Below, in pieces: positions 23,001 through 36,200 of a stretch of 64,000 nucleotides of DNA. The stretch comes from Echinococcus granulosus (taxonomy: Eukaryota > Platyhelminthes > Cestoda > Cyclophyllidea > Taeniidae), in the NCBI RefSeq assembly GCF_000524195.1, contig NW_020170386.1, forward strand, positions 5,068-69,067, in the 5' to 3' direction. Position numbers and translations under genes: made by a program. How positions within the stretch are numbered: position 1 is the first letter of the stretch; the number at the start of each line of letters is the position of its first letter. The notes beneath the pieces were generated by a model. It ran no database searches, had not been told where the DNA came from, and saw only the letters and a list, made by a program, of their open reading frames with translations.

Positions 23001-26000
23001 GGCGTAGGGTTTCGGGCTTAGATTAAGTTAACTCATCTTACTATAATTTCATCATCAGAAGCTTCTCTTTTCTGAATGTAACAAAGCTACCTTCTTTTCT
23101 CGAATCTGCAACAATCACGGACTTTGCTCACGCGAAGATTCAATAGCCTTTTCATATGAATCTTCTTCAGTTTTGTCTAGTACTTTTTTCCCCATTTCCT
23201 GAGATTTCCTAATTCGCGATTACTATTTAAATAAACTATCTTAAGGTATTTTTGCATCCATTAACCGTTGAGACTACTTTTTAAGGTGATACGTTAAACA
23301 CCCCAGTATGCGATACCTGTTTTTGCTGACATTATCGTATGAAACACTTGTACGTCTTTTTAGGGCCTCTGCGTGCTTTCTTTCGCTTTCGTTTGCGGTA
23401 ATGCTCTCATGCGAAGTTCTATACATCTTCGTATATCGCGTGTATTCCGAAACTTGGGCTGGTAAGCTCGAAAATTAGACGGTTTTTTGTTATTTCAGGT
23501 TGGCTTTAATGATTCTCTGAACTCATGCATTTACATTCACAGATGTGCACTTTTAATCCCAGAAAAGTTGAGCTTCTAAATAACGTTAAGTTTGTATACC
23601 TTTGTAATCCACTGTGATTAACTGTTCGAGCAGTGATGGGTAACTATATCCTCCAGAATACAGACTTTTCATGAATAGTTCCAGAGTTTTGCTGAGCATA
23701 GGTTGCATTTTCTATTCACAATCCCTCTGTGTTCACGATGCGTCCTCTGATAATGGTAAATGCATTAAGCCTTATTCCAAAATCATACCAATCTTGCCAA
23801 AATGTCTGATATTCTCTGCTTTTTTTGGGTACTTTGAAGTGCCATTCAAAGCCTGCAATGTTTCCTAATTCGACAATGACTTAGAAGTTGTGTTTATTGT
23901 GCACCTCTGCATCTTATTCGGTCTCACTTGACGGATCGAGGAATTCTCCTCTGCTCTTATTCATTTTACAGGCTGGGATTTTGCTGCGGCAATGTCCGAA
24001 TGGGGCATATTCTTCAAACTTGGCATCCCGGGTATTTTGATGATAGGGTTTGAGGAATGGTGCCTTGAACTTAGCACCTTTATCGCAGGTAAGCTTCATC
24101 TAGGCAGCCACCGCGGTCATTTTCTCACTTGTGTGTGGATATTTTTAATGATTAATGGGAGAACTGGGTCGAGTCATTTTGTTCGGTACTTGAAAACTTA
24201 CTTTTTATTTCCTAGCTGATTTCGAAAGAAGCTCATTTTTTGCCGTTCATTTTAAGCTTTGATGGATTCTTCTGGATGGGAGCCAGAAAGGTGTTACTTA
24301 TATATCATGTTTTGTTGGACAAAATCACTCCTGAAGCGTCGAAGGCGTTAGATAGCCAACAGCTAGTGCTACTATTTATCTACAAAAAATGCCTCAGTTA
24401 CTTGATGTGAGTTCATCCTAGCTTACTAATGAGACTTGCTATAGATTTTCCCAGCCACGATTAGCATTCATCAGCTTTATTTATCTTAGTGAATAATTCC
24501 GGTAGGGTATTTGTCACATCTGACTACTTCCTGATAATTGTCAATTCTTGAAATTCCCATATTTGTTGTAAATTTCCCTTTGCGCAATAGCTTAAATCTA
24601 CTTGAGTTTCTTTTGGAATTCCACTTATTCTGCGTTTTAATCTAGCTAAAAATCCAAATTCGTTAAAATATGCTACCAACGGATGCATTAATGGTATTCT
24701 CTGTTCTTCGGATCCGATTATTAATCTCACTCAGAGAGCTTGATTTAACGCTTCATTGCATTACCTTAACTCCTGCTAACTGGCTTTACTTGTGACTTTG
24801 TTAATGGGATATTTTCAGCGGTCTTCTCAGTTTTACCTTTTTTGTTCCATTTGGGTCCTAAAAATCTCTTGTGTGTTTAAGGCAAGTGAGATTACAAAGT
24901 GTTGTCGCTTCTTGATTGGAACCCCTGGAAGTGACTAGTTCCGTTCACTTTTGGGGTATCTTTGGCGGTAGTGCAATAACATCTCAAATGAATGGGAAAC
25001 ACGTGATCACATTATTGAAACATTTCTGAAATAATCATTATCCAGATTTCTTTGTTCTAGGAACAATCAGTGATGCTGTGTTAGGTGCTCAAGCAATCGT
25101 TTTTCAAATCCAGTCATTCATTTATATGGTAAGAAGTTTCTCAATTAAAAGCCTACTTCGAAATGCTCCTTTTGTAGCTAAGATCCTCCTTTATGTATTA
25201 ATCTGTGTTTTGTTCGTTCTGATAGAGTTTACCTATTGATTCACTCCAGTCCTCATTATTTGATGGGTTTATTTACAAACTATGATTTCCATCCATTATC
25301 ACTCTGAAATTACTAAATGTTACTGTTTTCGCCTCAAGTTCACTTCTCTGCATTCTCGGGTGTGCATATCTGGGAGAAACGTCTCTTTAAAATACGAAAT
25401 AGATAGCCATCTTAATATTCACCAGTGAAATTGGTCGGTATGTCATTGTTATGTGCTATTGAAAAAATATGACTAAAACCATGGGTTGCCGTTAGTTGAT
25501 TCTCTAGCAAGCCTTGACGTTTTTCACAAATCAGTGATTCATTTATTTAGCAAATTGACGAGGAATTGAACCAAGTGCTTGAAGCTCACATGTGTGGATT
25601 TTTTAATCCCGGTTTTTATTTCAATCCACTTAATATTAGTGTCACTGCTACCTTATAAAATGTTACTTTTTGGTATGATACAGCCTACGATGGCATACTT
25701 TCTTCGTTTATATAACTTGGCGAAATTACACTCCTTTATTGAGTAGTGTGGTGCAAATTTATTTACGTTATTTGTGTATGCACCGATCTAACTCGTAATG
25801 AAGTAACATAATACCGAAAATACTTCTATATAGCCAAACTTAACGTTTTTTGCCGCCTCAAATATCTTCTTTTAGGTTCCTTTGGGTGTTTGCACTGCAG
25901 TGAATGTGAGAGTTGGACAGGGATTGGGCGCCTTTGATCCACAGAGGGCGAAACACACGTACATGACCGCCCTCTTCTCAGTATGTAAGCCTTCTTCATT

Positions 26001-29000
26001 GCTCCTACTCTACCATCAGAATAATCGGGCCTGTTTTAGAGTCCGTGTAGTCTCTCGAGATTCTACGGTAGTAGCATCTTTCAAGCTTCAGCCGATCATT
26101 CCATTGCTTCAATTTTACCCCGAGCGCTGTACCTATCGTTTACCTATTCCCTGGCAGTCCAGTGTTTTTTTCCGTATAATCAAACTACTTTCCTTCCAAT
26201 TCGCCACCTTATCTCATTATTGTTATTTCTCAGTTCAATGTAAATTTACTGTGTTCTTCTTTGGTAGTTGGGATAGTCGTTACAACCGCCGTTCCTGTCG
26301 TCTTGTTACGGCACAAAATACCATACCTCTTTACGACAGACAAGTGAGTTATCGTGCGCTTGCCAAATACATTCATGCATCTTAATGTTTTACTCTAATC
26401 ATGTTTTATATTCTATTTCAATTCTCATTAACAACCTTGTTGAAACGGCTTAACATCAAATGATTCACACTTCGGCGGTTTCTTCCAACAGTGATTTCAC
26501 AGCTTGCAAAGACGTGTTTTTTGTCCATCTACGCGCTTAGCTCTATTGAAAAGAAATGTTCCTTTTGTGTGTCTTAAAACATTTAATTTACTGCCACATT
26601 TGCTCCAGTTTGCCAAGCAAAATTACTGCAACCATTTTTGTGATTGGTCCGCTTCTGAGTGTTGGAGTAACAACAACTAGCTGATGATTTGTAATAAATG
26701 TTTTCACTTAGAAGTTTGATCATGAGCATGTTGGAGATTTTTTCATGAATTTAACTCATTCAGTCAACGCCATTATTTTCATTTGCAATTTTAGCATATT
26801 TTAAATATTAAGGTATTTTTAAGAGGAACACTCGGTACGTGGATGGGGTGAATAGTTATTGCTCGAGCACATGCAACTGGAAGTATTTGATGCCACGTGC
26901 TGCAACGCCGCGATACTCTTCACATTCTAGGAGTGTGATTTGGATGTTATCTTTTCAAACTTATTAAGTTTGACTTGCTTTTATTTCGACTTACTTTGCG
27001 TTTATTTATTTCTAAAAAACTTATTTTGCGTTTCAGAGAAGTAATCGAGGAGGCTGTAAAACTATTTCCCATGCTTCTTATCTTCCAGTTCTGTGAGGGC
27101 CTGGGCGTAAGTTACCTATACGTGCGTGTTTAAATGTGACGTAGCATTGTCTGCGAACCGACAACTTTAGCAGCATTGCTATTTATTCCCTCTATCTCAT
27201 CTACCTCTATTAAATGAAGTACCTCGTATGGCGTGGTTAATAGTTCCCCATACTTGCATTTTATATCACCAGCTTGCCCGCTAATCATTTCATTGAACGC
27301 CTTATTCACGAGTAATTGTAAATTATTATCAGTAGTCGTTATTCTCGTTTGCATTGCTTTTGTTTTCATTTTTCCCTGCTCTTTAAGGTGTTCGAATTAT
27401 GTTACTTTGCTCATAGTCACCTTTGCCTCCATTTTTGAGTTACTGAACGGTGCTTGCTTCGCCGATATTCCTGTTAGTCCTGCTTCTCTGCAAGACTAGC
27501 TACTCACCTGGCTACCCCTGACAGGTCGAATAAACGCGGTTCTCTACTTGAATTGTTTGCTACCTGGGCCCCTGTTCTGCCCTGGTCGTGCGTCTAAGCT
27601 TATGAGACTAAGTTGCTGCCTCTAGACCGTGAAACCTTACAAGTAACGGCACGCAGCAATCCCTTCGCTTTTGATGCGAATAATTCCCTTTCCACCATTA
27701 TTTTAGCGTTAATTAAAAACTCTATGTTAAATAGTACTTGAACATTGGTTAAGAAAACATTACGAGTCGTTATCTACCGGAAGCGTTACGTCAAGTTTAA
27801 TGCTAATCGGCTGAATGTGAACCCCCTAATATATTCTTATCTCGTCTTAATCGAGTTCGTTTCATCGGTCATGGAATGATGTAGTATGAATACTGATGTC
27901 AGTATTTTTTGTGTATCATATGTTGAAACATTTGTGTATTCATTTTTCGATCGTATACCCTTTTTGAGCAATGAGTAAAATTATACCGAATTCTTAAAGC
28001 CAAGCAGATTTATCAATGCTGTATTTTAAATGCTTTGCATCTACTTTTACGCGCATTAACTGGATAAATAGGCGCCTTGCTACTGCTTTGAAAGGTGAAA
28101 TATTTTAGCTTAAACCATATTTTCCTTCTTCAAGGGTGTTTCGGAGGCCGTTTTATTGGCATGCGGGCGACAATTTTTGGGTGCCATCACAATATTCCTA
28201 GGCTATTACGTCGTTGGCCTTCCGTTGGGCCTTCTCCTCACTTACAAATTTGAAATCGGAATCATTGGTGAGTTGTTTTATGTACAGGAAACTGTTCAGG
28301 TTGTTTTGCGTTTTTAAACATACAATTATTTTCATATTTTGGGGTTTATTTTGTAAATTGGCAAAAGCAGAAGTGATTTTACCTGCCCCTGTACTGCTTA
28401 AGACCAAATTTATTTACACCTGGAAGATAAATTTATGTAATTTTTGGGAACTTTATTTCATTAAACTTCTAAATTAGAGAGTTTTCAACTAATGAGTATG
28501 CAGCACCCGATGCCTCATTTCCACGTCAACCGCTGTTGCTCCCGCGTAAGAGGTAGTGTCGTCTATACTTGAACTAATGTCATCGCAGAGGAAAAATCTT
28601 AAATAAAAAATAATCTCATCTAAGACATCATCCTTTAATCTGCAAAGATCGCTGAGCCACGTTGACCAATTACTTGCACTGGTACAATGTTCTCTAATAT
28701 TTAGCTTTGTGGTAACACAAATTTGGTCAAAAACAAAGTTTTCATTCTCACTGCAATCTTTCCATGTTTAACGTTTAACTAAGCATCTCGTGTTATACTT
28801 ACTGAAACAGCTTCTGTAACGCCGAAGAAATTTAACAAAGTGTTTTTTAGGAATGTGGATGGGACTTGCTACCGGTTTTTTCCTTACTGACTGTGTCTAC
28901 ACCTTCTTTGCTCTCCGGACAGATTGGAAGGAACAATCTAGAAGGGTATGAGTATCACTACCTTCTTCATTTCTGTTAAAATACTTTATTACGACCTCTG

Positions 29001-32000
29001 TTTTTCACCTTGAAGGATCCTTTATTTTCTTTAAATGTTTTTCATTCCCATGTTACCTAAAACATATCATCGATAAGTATTGTGAGTGTATTCCGAACAA
29101 GTAGTTTCAAATAAGTTGGTTTCATTTGCTCCATCAAAACTTCCTCACTGTGCCTACATTGATCTTAAAAGAAGTAAAAAAAAACGACCATATTTCCAAG
29201 AAATGATTGGATTGCTTAGCACTTGATAGTCTCGTTATTACTGATCGGCCGGATGTTGCAGATGTAAACATGGGAACTACACATCTTAGCTCTTGTATGC
29301 TCCTTTTTTGGCGGCACTTGGGTACGCTAGAAAGTTAATGCCTCTGTGCACGCAGATGTTTCTTTTGCTTTTGATGTTTACTCTATTGCCTTTTATTTGC
29401 AGGCCTTATGCAATGTACGCCAAAATTCTGAGGGCATTACAAACGGCTACAGAGGTGTGTGACATGCCTTACTGATACAACATTACGTATTCTTTTCAAT
29501 TTTTTGGCAGTTCATTTCAGATTTCACTTCTTCTAAATGCACTCTGTAAATACGTTTTTCTCCATAGCTTTATGTATATAATGGTTCATTAGAGTCCAAA
29601 AAACCATACATCTTGTCTCTTAATTCATGTCGTAACTACTTTTGTGTTGATATCTGCATTGGCAAAATTGGGCCTAACTGTAACTCTTGAGATTTTAAGA
29701 GGTTTAGGTGATGAATTATGCTCCCCATTAGATGGATGCTTCGAATAGAAAGTGATGTCATTTCACTACCAATAGTATTTCTTACCTACATTAGGTTATT
29801 TAAGGCTTACTCGGTTGCAATTTCTTCAATGGTCGCTACGGTTATGCTGCATGCAAAAATTGCGATATATTTCTCGTAGATGTTTGTATCATGCGCGATG
29901 GCATGTTGAAACGTGGTGCTTTTTTAGCAGGGTGGTCGCTTGTGAAAAGCTCGGTTGAGATACATCCATTTCATTTACATTGTGCACATCACTGTCGTAA
30001 GAGAATGACAAGTGCACATATGCAGCGCCCATATAGGGTTACGTTATATCCAAGTAGTTTGATATACGACACAGGATCAATGAATTCAAAGCTTCTCGAA
30101 AACAGTTTGCGTTACCTAGATACCCTAAGCTATTGTAGTCCTCTTTTAGCAATTTTTAAATGTCCCTATAGAGTAATCATATAATGTCATTAAAGCTACT
30201 TAGCTACTTATTTATAGAACAGCTTGCCTCTGTTGTAAATGGCGCCGGGTACTTTTACGTTTTGTAACTTCAGACACACTGCCACATGATTCCAATTGCA
30301 GAAGGTTTGTTTCAGTGAAATTGGAGATGCCAGTGGATGAAAAACAACCTTCTTTGACAACTCATCGGCCGGACTGCATGAAAATTCGCCTGCGTATCGT
30401 CATGTTCGCTACTATTTTGGTCTTCCTAGTTTGTAACCTGTGGTATCGTTTATTCCATACTACGCCTTATTGGATGCGTGTGTGTCAAAATCAAACAGGT
30501 AAGAAACCAAGTGGCGAATTTTGTAGGAATTCTCCCTCTTCCGCGCATTTAACGTGGTAATCCTCACCTTGGTTTCGAAAGAAAGGATAACCTACCTTCC
30601 ACTTATTGTGCCTTTGTATGTTTATTGCACAGCTTTCAGCATTGTTTACTCACTTCCTTTTTAATTCATTTGAATAACAAGCCATTAACGCTTTAGCGAA
30701 TGCTTGGAATCGTGGTAGTTGGTTATAAGACCACACTCCCGAGATGCTTGTTTTAACTATAAAGTGGTGGTTGGTACTTCAAAATTAATGAAATTACCCT
30801 TAAAATGAGGTCTTGTCGCAGTAATTATTGAGGGAAGCTGCTCGAAGATGCCAAAATAAAATAAAATTGGATGGTACTATGATGTGCCGCTTAAGTGTCG
30901 GGATTTCCATTGCAAATTGTAGTGCCTTGTATGTTCCCGAAGTCATAGCATGTTACAGTATAACAGACCATGTATTAACGCACAGAAGGGTTGGGGGGCT
31001 GTTAGCTCGGTTTGAAGTCCATCCTATAGGACAGAGGCAGGACGTCCAGAGGTCTGGATGACCCCGCAGCTCAGCACAGTTAAACGGTGTACCGAAACAA
31101 TGTGCAAGTAATTACAGGCACCTCAGCTGCCGCTGTTAAGCTTATTCGGTGGTTCTATAGTTTCGGTAGATCACGATGCGATCCTCGCATAAGGGGATAT
31201 CCCAGTGGGGAGGGGGATGGTAGCCCATTGTGACAGACTCTGCTTTGTCGCATTCTCCTTGGCTTTGTAATGACCAGCATTCTTCGCCGGTAATGTTATG
31301 TGTAGGCTGCGGTGGGCAGAGAAACGTGCCCTCAGGGTACGCTTCCATTTCAGGGTGGATGACAATTGCTCTGTGTCTGTGCATTCAAACAAACATGTAT
31401 AATATTATAATAAGGAGGATAGTGGGATCATAGTTCCTCTACTTGCTGGGCAACTGATACTTGTATTACACGCGGCAATTTATGATGCTTGAACGTCGAT
31501 CGTCAGAGAAATGGGGAATCTGGAAAAATGGGTATTTAAGAAGAGTTAGTGGGAAACGTGGTTTTGGGGCATGTAAAACTTTGAAAAAGTGTGACATTTT
31601 ATTAAGAGACTAGTAAAACTAGGATTAGATATATGTTATTTCATACTTATCACCCAATTACTTGGTCTTATACCATTTACACTTGCATTGTTTATTTAGC
31701 ACAGTAACACAGCCAGTTTTCACACACCAAAAGATTTGCGGAATTTTGCGACTAATGGTCTTGCTGCTTAGCAGGCAAATAGAAAAAATATATTTGCTCT
31801 AGCAAATTTGGTTTTAATCGACCGTTTTCGTTTACGCTCTTCAGGTCACCATCTAGCCCGCGTGTTCCGTAATTCCGCAGGGGTTCTGTTGATCGGCCTT
31901 ATTTCCGACCGGTCTTGTTTTGGACTTTTTGGATTCGTAGCACTATGGACAATTTTTTTAACTGTGATAGTGTTATTTGGTGCACTACCTTCTGGACGAA

Positions 32001-32020
32001 TGACTGGAAAATCCAGTTAA
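20036..32020 (+). CDS. MATE family (SLC47-type) multidrug/organic cation exporter
   Basis: Eighteen exons join in frame to 593 residues: 20036-20107, 20403-20504, 20826-20894, 21193-21241, 21644-21743, 22103-22145, 22747-22886, 23364-23461, 23972-24088, 25061-25128, 25876-25980, 26234-26343, 27037-27106, 28135-28267, 28851-28945, 29403-29454, 30316-30498 and 31845-32020. MATE carriers sit in the plasma membrane and exchange organic cations for protons. Family marks include IIICGHFSREELDAASLA, FSTASETLFSQTFGS, VAGQDPLIS, AVNVRVGQGLGA, YLFTTD and GYYVVGLPLGL. In TM7, Glu252 and Glu257 (FEEWCLEL) line up with the two transport glutamates of human MATE1, recalled as Glu273 and Glu278. The first twelve helices are followed by an unusually long C-terminal part with a Lys/Pro-rich linker and two more hydrophobic segments (IVMFATILVFLVCNLW; LFGFVALWTIFLTVIVLFGA). 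The start could be the ATG at 20036 or 20042. Confidence 0.95.
21836..21862. repeat. Short tandem duplication in a MATE intron
   Basis: The 10-base unit TTTTAGCAAA occurs twice in a row inside the intron after exon 5. It is probably replication slippage and has no evident role. Confidence 0.5.
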
Positions 32021-33266
32021 AAGATTTTACGGATGGAATATTCCTCAATCAGGTGTTTTGCGAAATGTAAATCTTTACCCCATTTGCTGCGTTTTTTGTG
32101 CTTTTTAAAAAAAACTGAAAGCTGCAGCGCCTGTTAAGGCTCTTTTGTTTCCCCTAACCTTTGGTTTTCCTTTGCTAGTTGTAGTTGTGGGAAATTTCCC
32201 CTCATGTTCTTCATCGCAACCTATTGGTTATTCACATTACTCATTCAAGTACTTTTGACACGTGTTTGCTCAAAATAATAGTGACTTTTGGATTTTACCT
32301 TAACTAAAATGCCAGGAAGTTTTGTTTGATAGGCTGATTTTATTTTGCTTTACTTTTGTTCCAATGCTATTACAAAAAGCCATAAAATATTTTTTCCAGC
32401 CAAGCAGTAAATGGTATTTTACTTGTCACTTGCCTTTTTATTTTTAATTTTCTAGCTGTAATTGCTTAAAAGATCGGATAAAAGTCGAACTCATGTGGTT
32501 CGACATTTGACTTAGCATTTTAACTCTTTTTGCCATTCATCTTTGGAGTTACTGTCTACGATTTTTGAAACAAAACTATTGCCCTAATATTTTTATTGCC
32601 TGAGTAATTAGCAATATTTTAACACTGCAAAGCTGTGCTAGCAATTAAATTTTGAGCTTAAAATTGTCCGATATAAAGGCCTTTCGAAATTGAGATTTCC
32701 TTGGTGCTCCTCCATTCTTTTCTACTTTTTGCGTGCAAAACTTAAGTAGCTATACTAAAGTAAATGCCAACATATTTAAGAAACAAGTTGTAAAAGATGG
32801 CTTATAATTTTGCTTTTAGACGCTGCCTTCCATAATATTCTGTAGGGCACTTTTGCTACGACTAAACAGTATAAATTTGTTCCTCTTTATAAATGGGTCG
32901 CAATTACCCTCTGGATGCTCGCTTCTCTGCGCATAAATTGAATTTTTGGTTATTTTTGCGTGCTAATGGGAATAGATTTTTACTCAGTATCAGGAATGAG
33001 GTGGCGAGTTTGAGTTCCTAACAGTCACTGAAAAGACAGTCCTTTAAGCACAATTCCTTATCGCAAATAAAATGCATGATTTTGAATTGCTATAACAATG
33101 CACAATTTAAAATTATACTTCTTTGGCAGGGCACCTACCGTTTGTGGTGTAATTCTTACTAGTATAAAATCTTTTTCCTGGAGCTATTTTTAAGTTACTT
33201 TTGAAGTAACACTATATCGTAGTAGCAAAATTGCAGATGGGTATCAAAACCTTTTTTTTGTTTTAG
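32021..33266. other. MATE 3' untranslated region and gap before the CCDC88 gene
   Basis: Very AT-rich. Contains AATAAA at about 33066, probably too far to serve MATE. The first exon of the CCDC88-like gene should be here or further upstream. Two short frames (ATG at about 32034, GTG donor 20 nt later; and ATG at about 32967) would give the right phase, but neither resembles a Hook N-terminus. Confidence 0.3.
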
Positions 33267-36200
33267 AGCCGAATACGACTGGACAGCAGTTGAGCCTCTT
33301 CTGAGTAACGCCAGTACTTTTACTCGTTTGCAAAACTGGAAGATGCTTGTAAAAAATTTAGAAGAGTTTTTCATTGTAAGTTTTTTAATCTCAACAGCGT
33401 AACTTAAAGTTTAATGCAAAATAGTTCTTAAATCTGTCTTATTTCAGGAAGAACTGCAACACCTTGCAGTAATTGCACCTCCTAGTATTTTTCACATAAT
33501 ATTTTCTCCTTCATCGTGTAAGTGTCTTAGTATTTTTGCAAACGTTAAACAAAATCAGTTGTCCAATGAACCAACTACGAGCGTTTTTTTTTCGTTTTGT
33601 TAAAAACTCCTAACTAGCTAACTTTCGCTTGACTATTTGGTAGAAGTTACAATACAGTGTTTCACGTATTGCTGACTCCTTCTGTGTTGTATAATAATTT
33701 TTATTCAAAACTGATTTATCTTAGGCGCCGCCAAAACTGAGCTAGAACGTGTTACACTTCTTCTACTGCTTGCGGCCATAAAATGCAAAAGACGTGAATT
33801 ATACATCCGTGATATCATGAATAATCTCAACACTGAAACACAAAGGGGTATAATGCAGTCTATAACCAGCGTAAGTCACTCAGTATTTATTTTGGGCCCC
33901 TACAATTTTTTGATGCATGTATGTCTTTTAACAGCTCACTGAATATCCAGATACAACGGTTAGCTTGTCCGGACTTTATGAGCTTCCGTCTGAACTTCGG
34001 TACAGCATAAGAAAGGCCCTCTCGAATCGAGTGGAATTGTACTTTCTTGTAGGTTTTATACAGCTTATCCCCTATTATGAGTGTCTTTTAGCTAGCTGAA
34101 GAAGTTTTTCATCGTATCTGCGAGCATTGTCCAGACTGGACTCCAACAAAAAGGACCCTTTTTAGCCCACAGCATGAAAAGCGACAAGGGAAGGATTTTA
34201 ATGTTAAAATTTCACGAAGTCGATCTCTGGCATCTTCCCTGGACCTTGTTGGCCTTGCCCTCAAAAGGTCTAATGAGGCGAGATGTGATATGCTAAAGAG
34301 TCCACAAAGTGTAGAAACGGACACGGCGACTACCTCTGAAACGGGATACGAGAGCCGTCCGCCCACCGACAAGCCTCTGAGAGACAAACAGGAATTCGGG
34401 GAAAATAGGGATTTGGACTCAGCCCTATGTATCATGGAGACTCAACTTGTCAATGATGGAGACGAAAAGAGAGAATCTGATACTCAAATAACCAAGGCGA
34501 AAGCGAAATTGAGGCAGCAATCCTTAGTAATGTAGGTCTCAAGCTTATAACATTTCACTCATTTCTCTGTTATGTATTTGGCGTCCCACTACAATAAGAA
34601 AATTTTAAGCATAATTTTAATTTTTTTTAAACAGTTTTTCCAGTAAGTTAAATAAGAGGAATTTTGAGTGTTTTAATTACATGGATTGTGTTTGTATCCC
34701 ATTCGTTGTTAAGCTTTTCCAGTCATTTGAATATTCTTAATCCGTTTTAATCGTAAATAACACTGTCTGGAGTTAAAATGGTTACCAAATCGTCATCGTT
34801 TTTAGTTGTTAGAAGGGCAGGTAGGAGTGGGTGTATGGGTTAGTGGATGACGATACCCTGGAATGGCCTCCCAATTCTTCTCCCTCTTCCCCTAGTTCAG
34901 AGCAGGCGGACCAGTTGGAGGAGGTGCAATCGCAGTTGGCGGAGGTGCAGGCAGAGGTAGACCGGCTCCGGACGGAGCGCGCGCGACTGGCGGATGCGGC
35001 GGTAGCAGCGCGGCACTGGCGAGACGAGGCCGATGCCGGTCATCAGGCCATCGCTCAGCTGCGCGAATCTGAGCGCACTTGTGAGAAACTCAAACAACGC
35101 CTCCAAGCTGCCCAATACTACCGAGTAGGAATAATGCATTACTGCATCATTAATCAGATTGATACGCCTTGCATATGGTACAGTACTTTGTCTGAGTACC
35201 TCATAAACTGTTATTATCCCCGTCAGTAGTTCTCTTCATTTATAATTTCATTTCATTAGTGTCTTGCCATGTTTATAATGACTTGTTAAGTTTTTCTACT
35301 TATTTGTGACAGAAAAAACAACAATTTAACTATTTTTCATCTACATAATGGATAAAAATACAAATTTAGTATTTACAATTATTTAAGGCAGTTGTGTAGT
35401 ACAAATATATCGACAAGTTTGATTTTACGCATGAAATTGATTTTTTAAAAGGCCTACTTGTTGCAAAGATGGTGCTTATTCAATTAATCGTAAAAGAGGG
35501 CTTGTTTTTAACAGTCTCAATCGCAAAGCTTCCCTATCCTTCTATTCATGGTAGTAATAGCACCCAGTCTGTTAGCTTACACATCGTAATCAATTTTTTT
35601 AGGTTCGGTGTCAGGAGCTTAGTGAAGAAGTTGAATCATTGATCAAATCTCGTGATGCTCTTGAAAATCGTCTTTCTGAGCAGCAAGCTGACCAATTCAA
35701 AGTTCACTTACTTAATGAAAGGCTCATCAAGCAGTCCCAGCGAATAATGGAACTAGAGTCGGTAAATTTGAGTAATACTTATTTTTAACGGAAATTATTG
35801 ACGTTTTACTTTATGCTTTAAATGGTTAAAGCAACGTGAAAAGGATTTGGAGGAGATCTGCCAATTGAAGAATGAGGTGGCAGAGAGTCGCATTGATGCA
35901 CTCAATTTGTCACGGAAGGACTTGTCTACAGGGGGCGTCAGTCCTAGCCCCTCCGACTGCGAGGGAAGGGAGCTACTCTCCAGATTACCCAGTCTTCAAA
36001 GTGAGACATCTGCAGCGGATACGATGATGGTGCATTCTTCTCGAAATGAAGCGTCTCAAACGCACGAAGTGTATGACGGAAAAGCAATAAAACTTCAAAA
36101 GGTGAGTGCATTCAGCAAAATTAAGACGCAAAATCTATGTTTGATAAATCTAGATGTTTGGGACTGTAGGACCAGGCTGGTTGAGTTTCAAGTAAAACGT

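Noticed and set aside
25882..26385. A 167-codon continuous frame over MATE exon 11
   Set aside because: It reads through an intron. The family sequence stops at the GTATGT donor at 25981 and resumes at 26234 in another frame.
34831..35229. Long frame starting before the CCDC88 coiled-coil exon
   Set aside because: Only 34896-35124 matches the girdin/Daple coiled coil and keeps the splice phase. The upstream residues are intronic and the frame ends past a donor.
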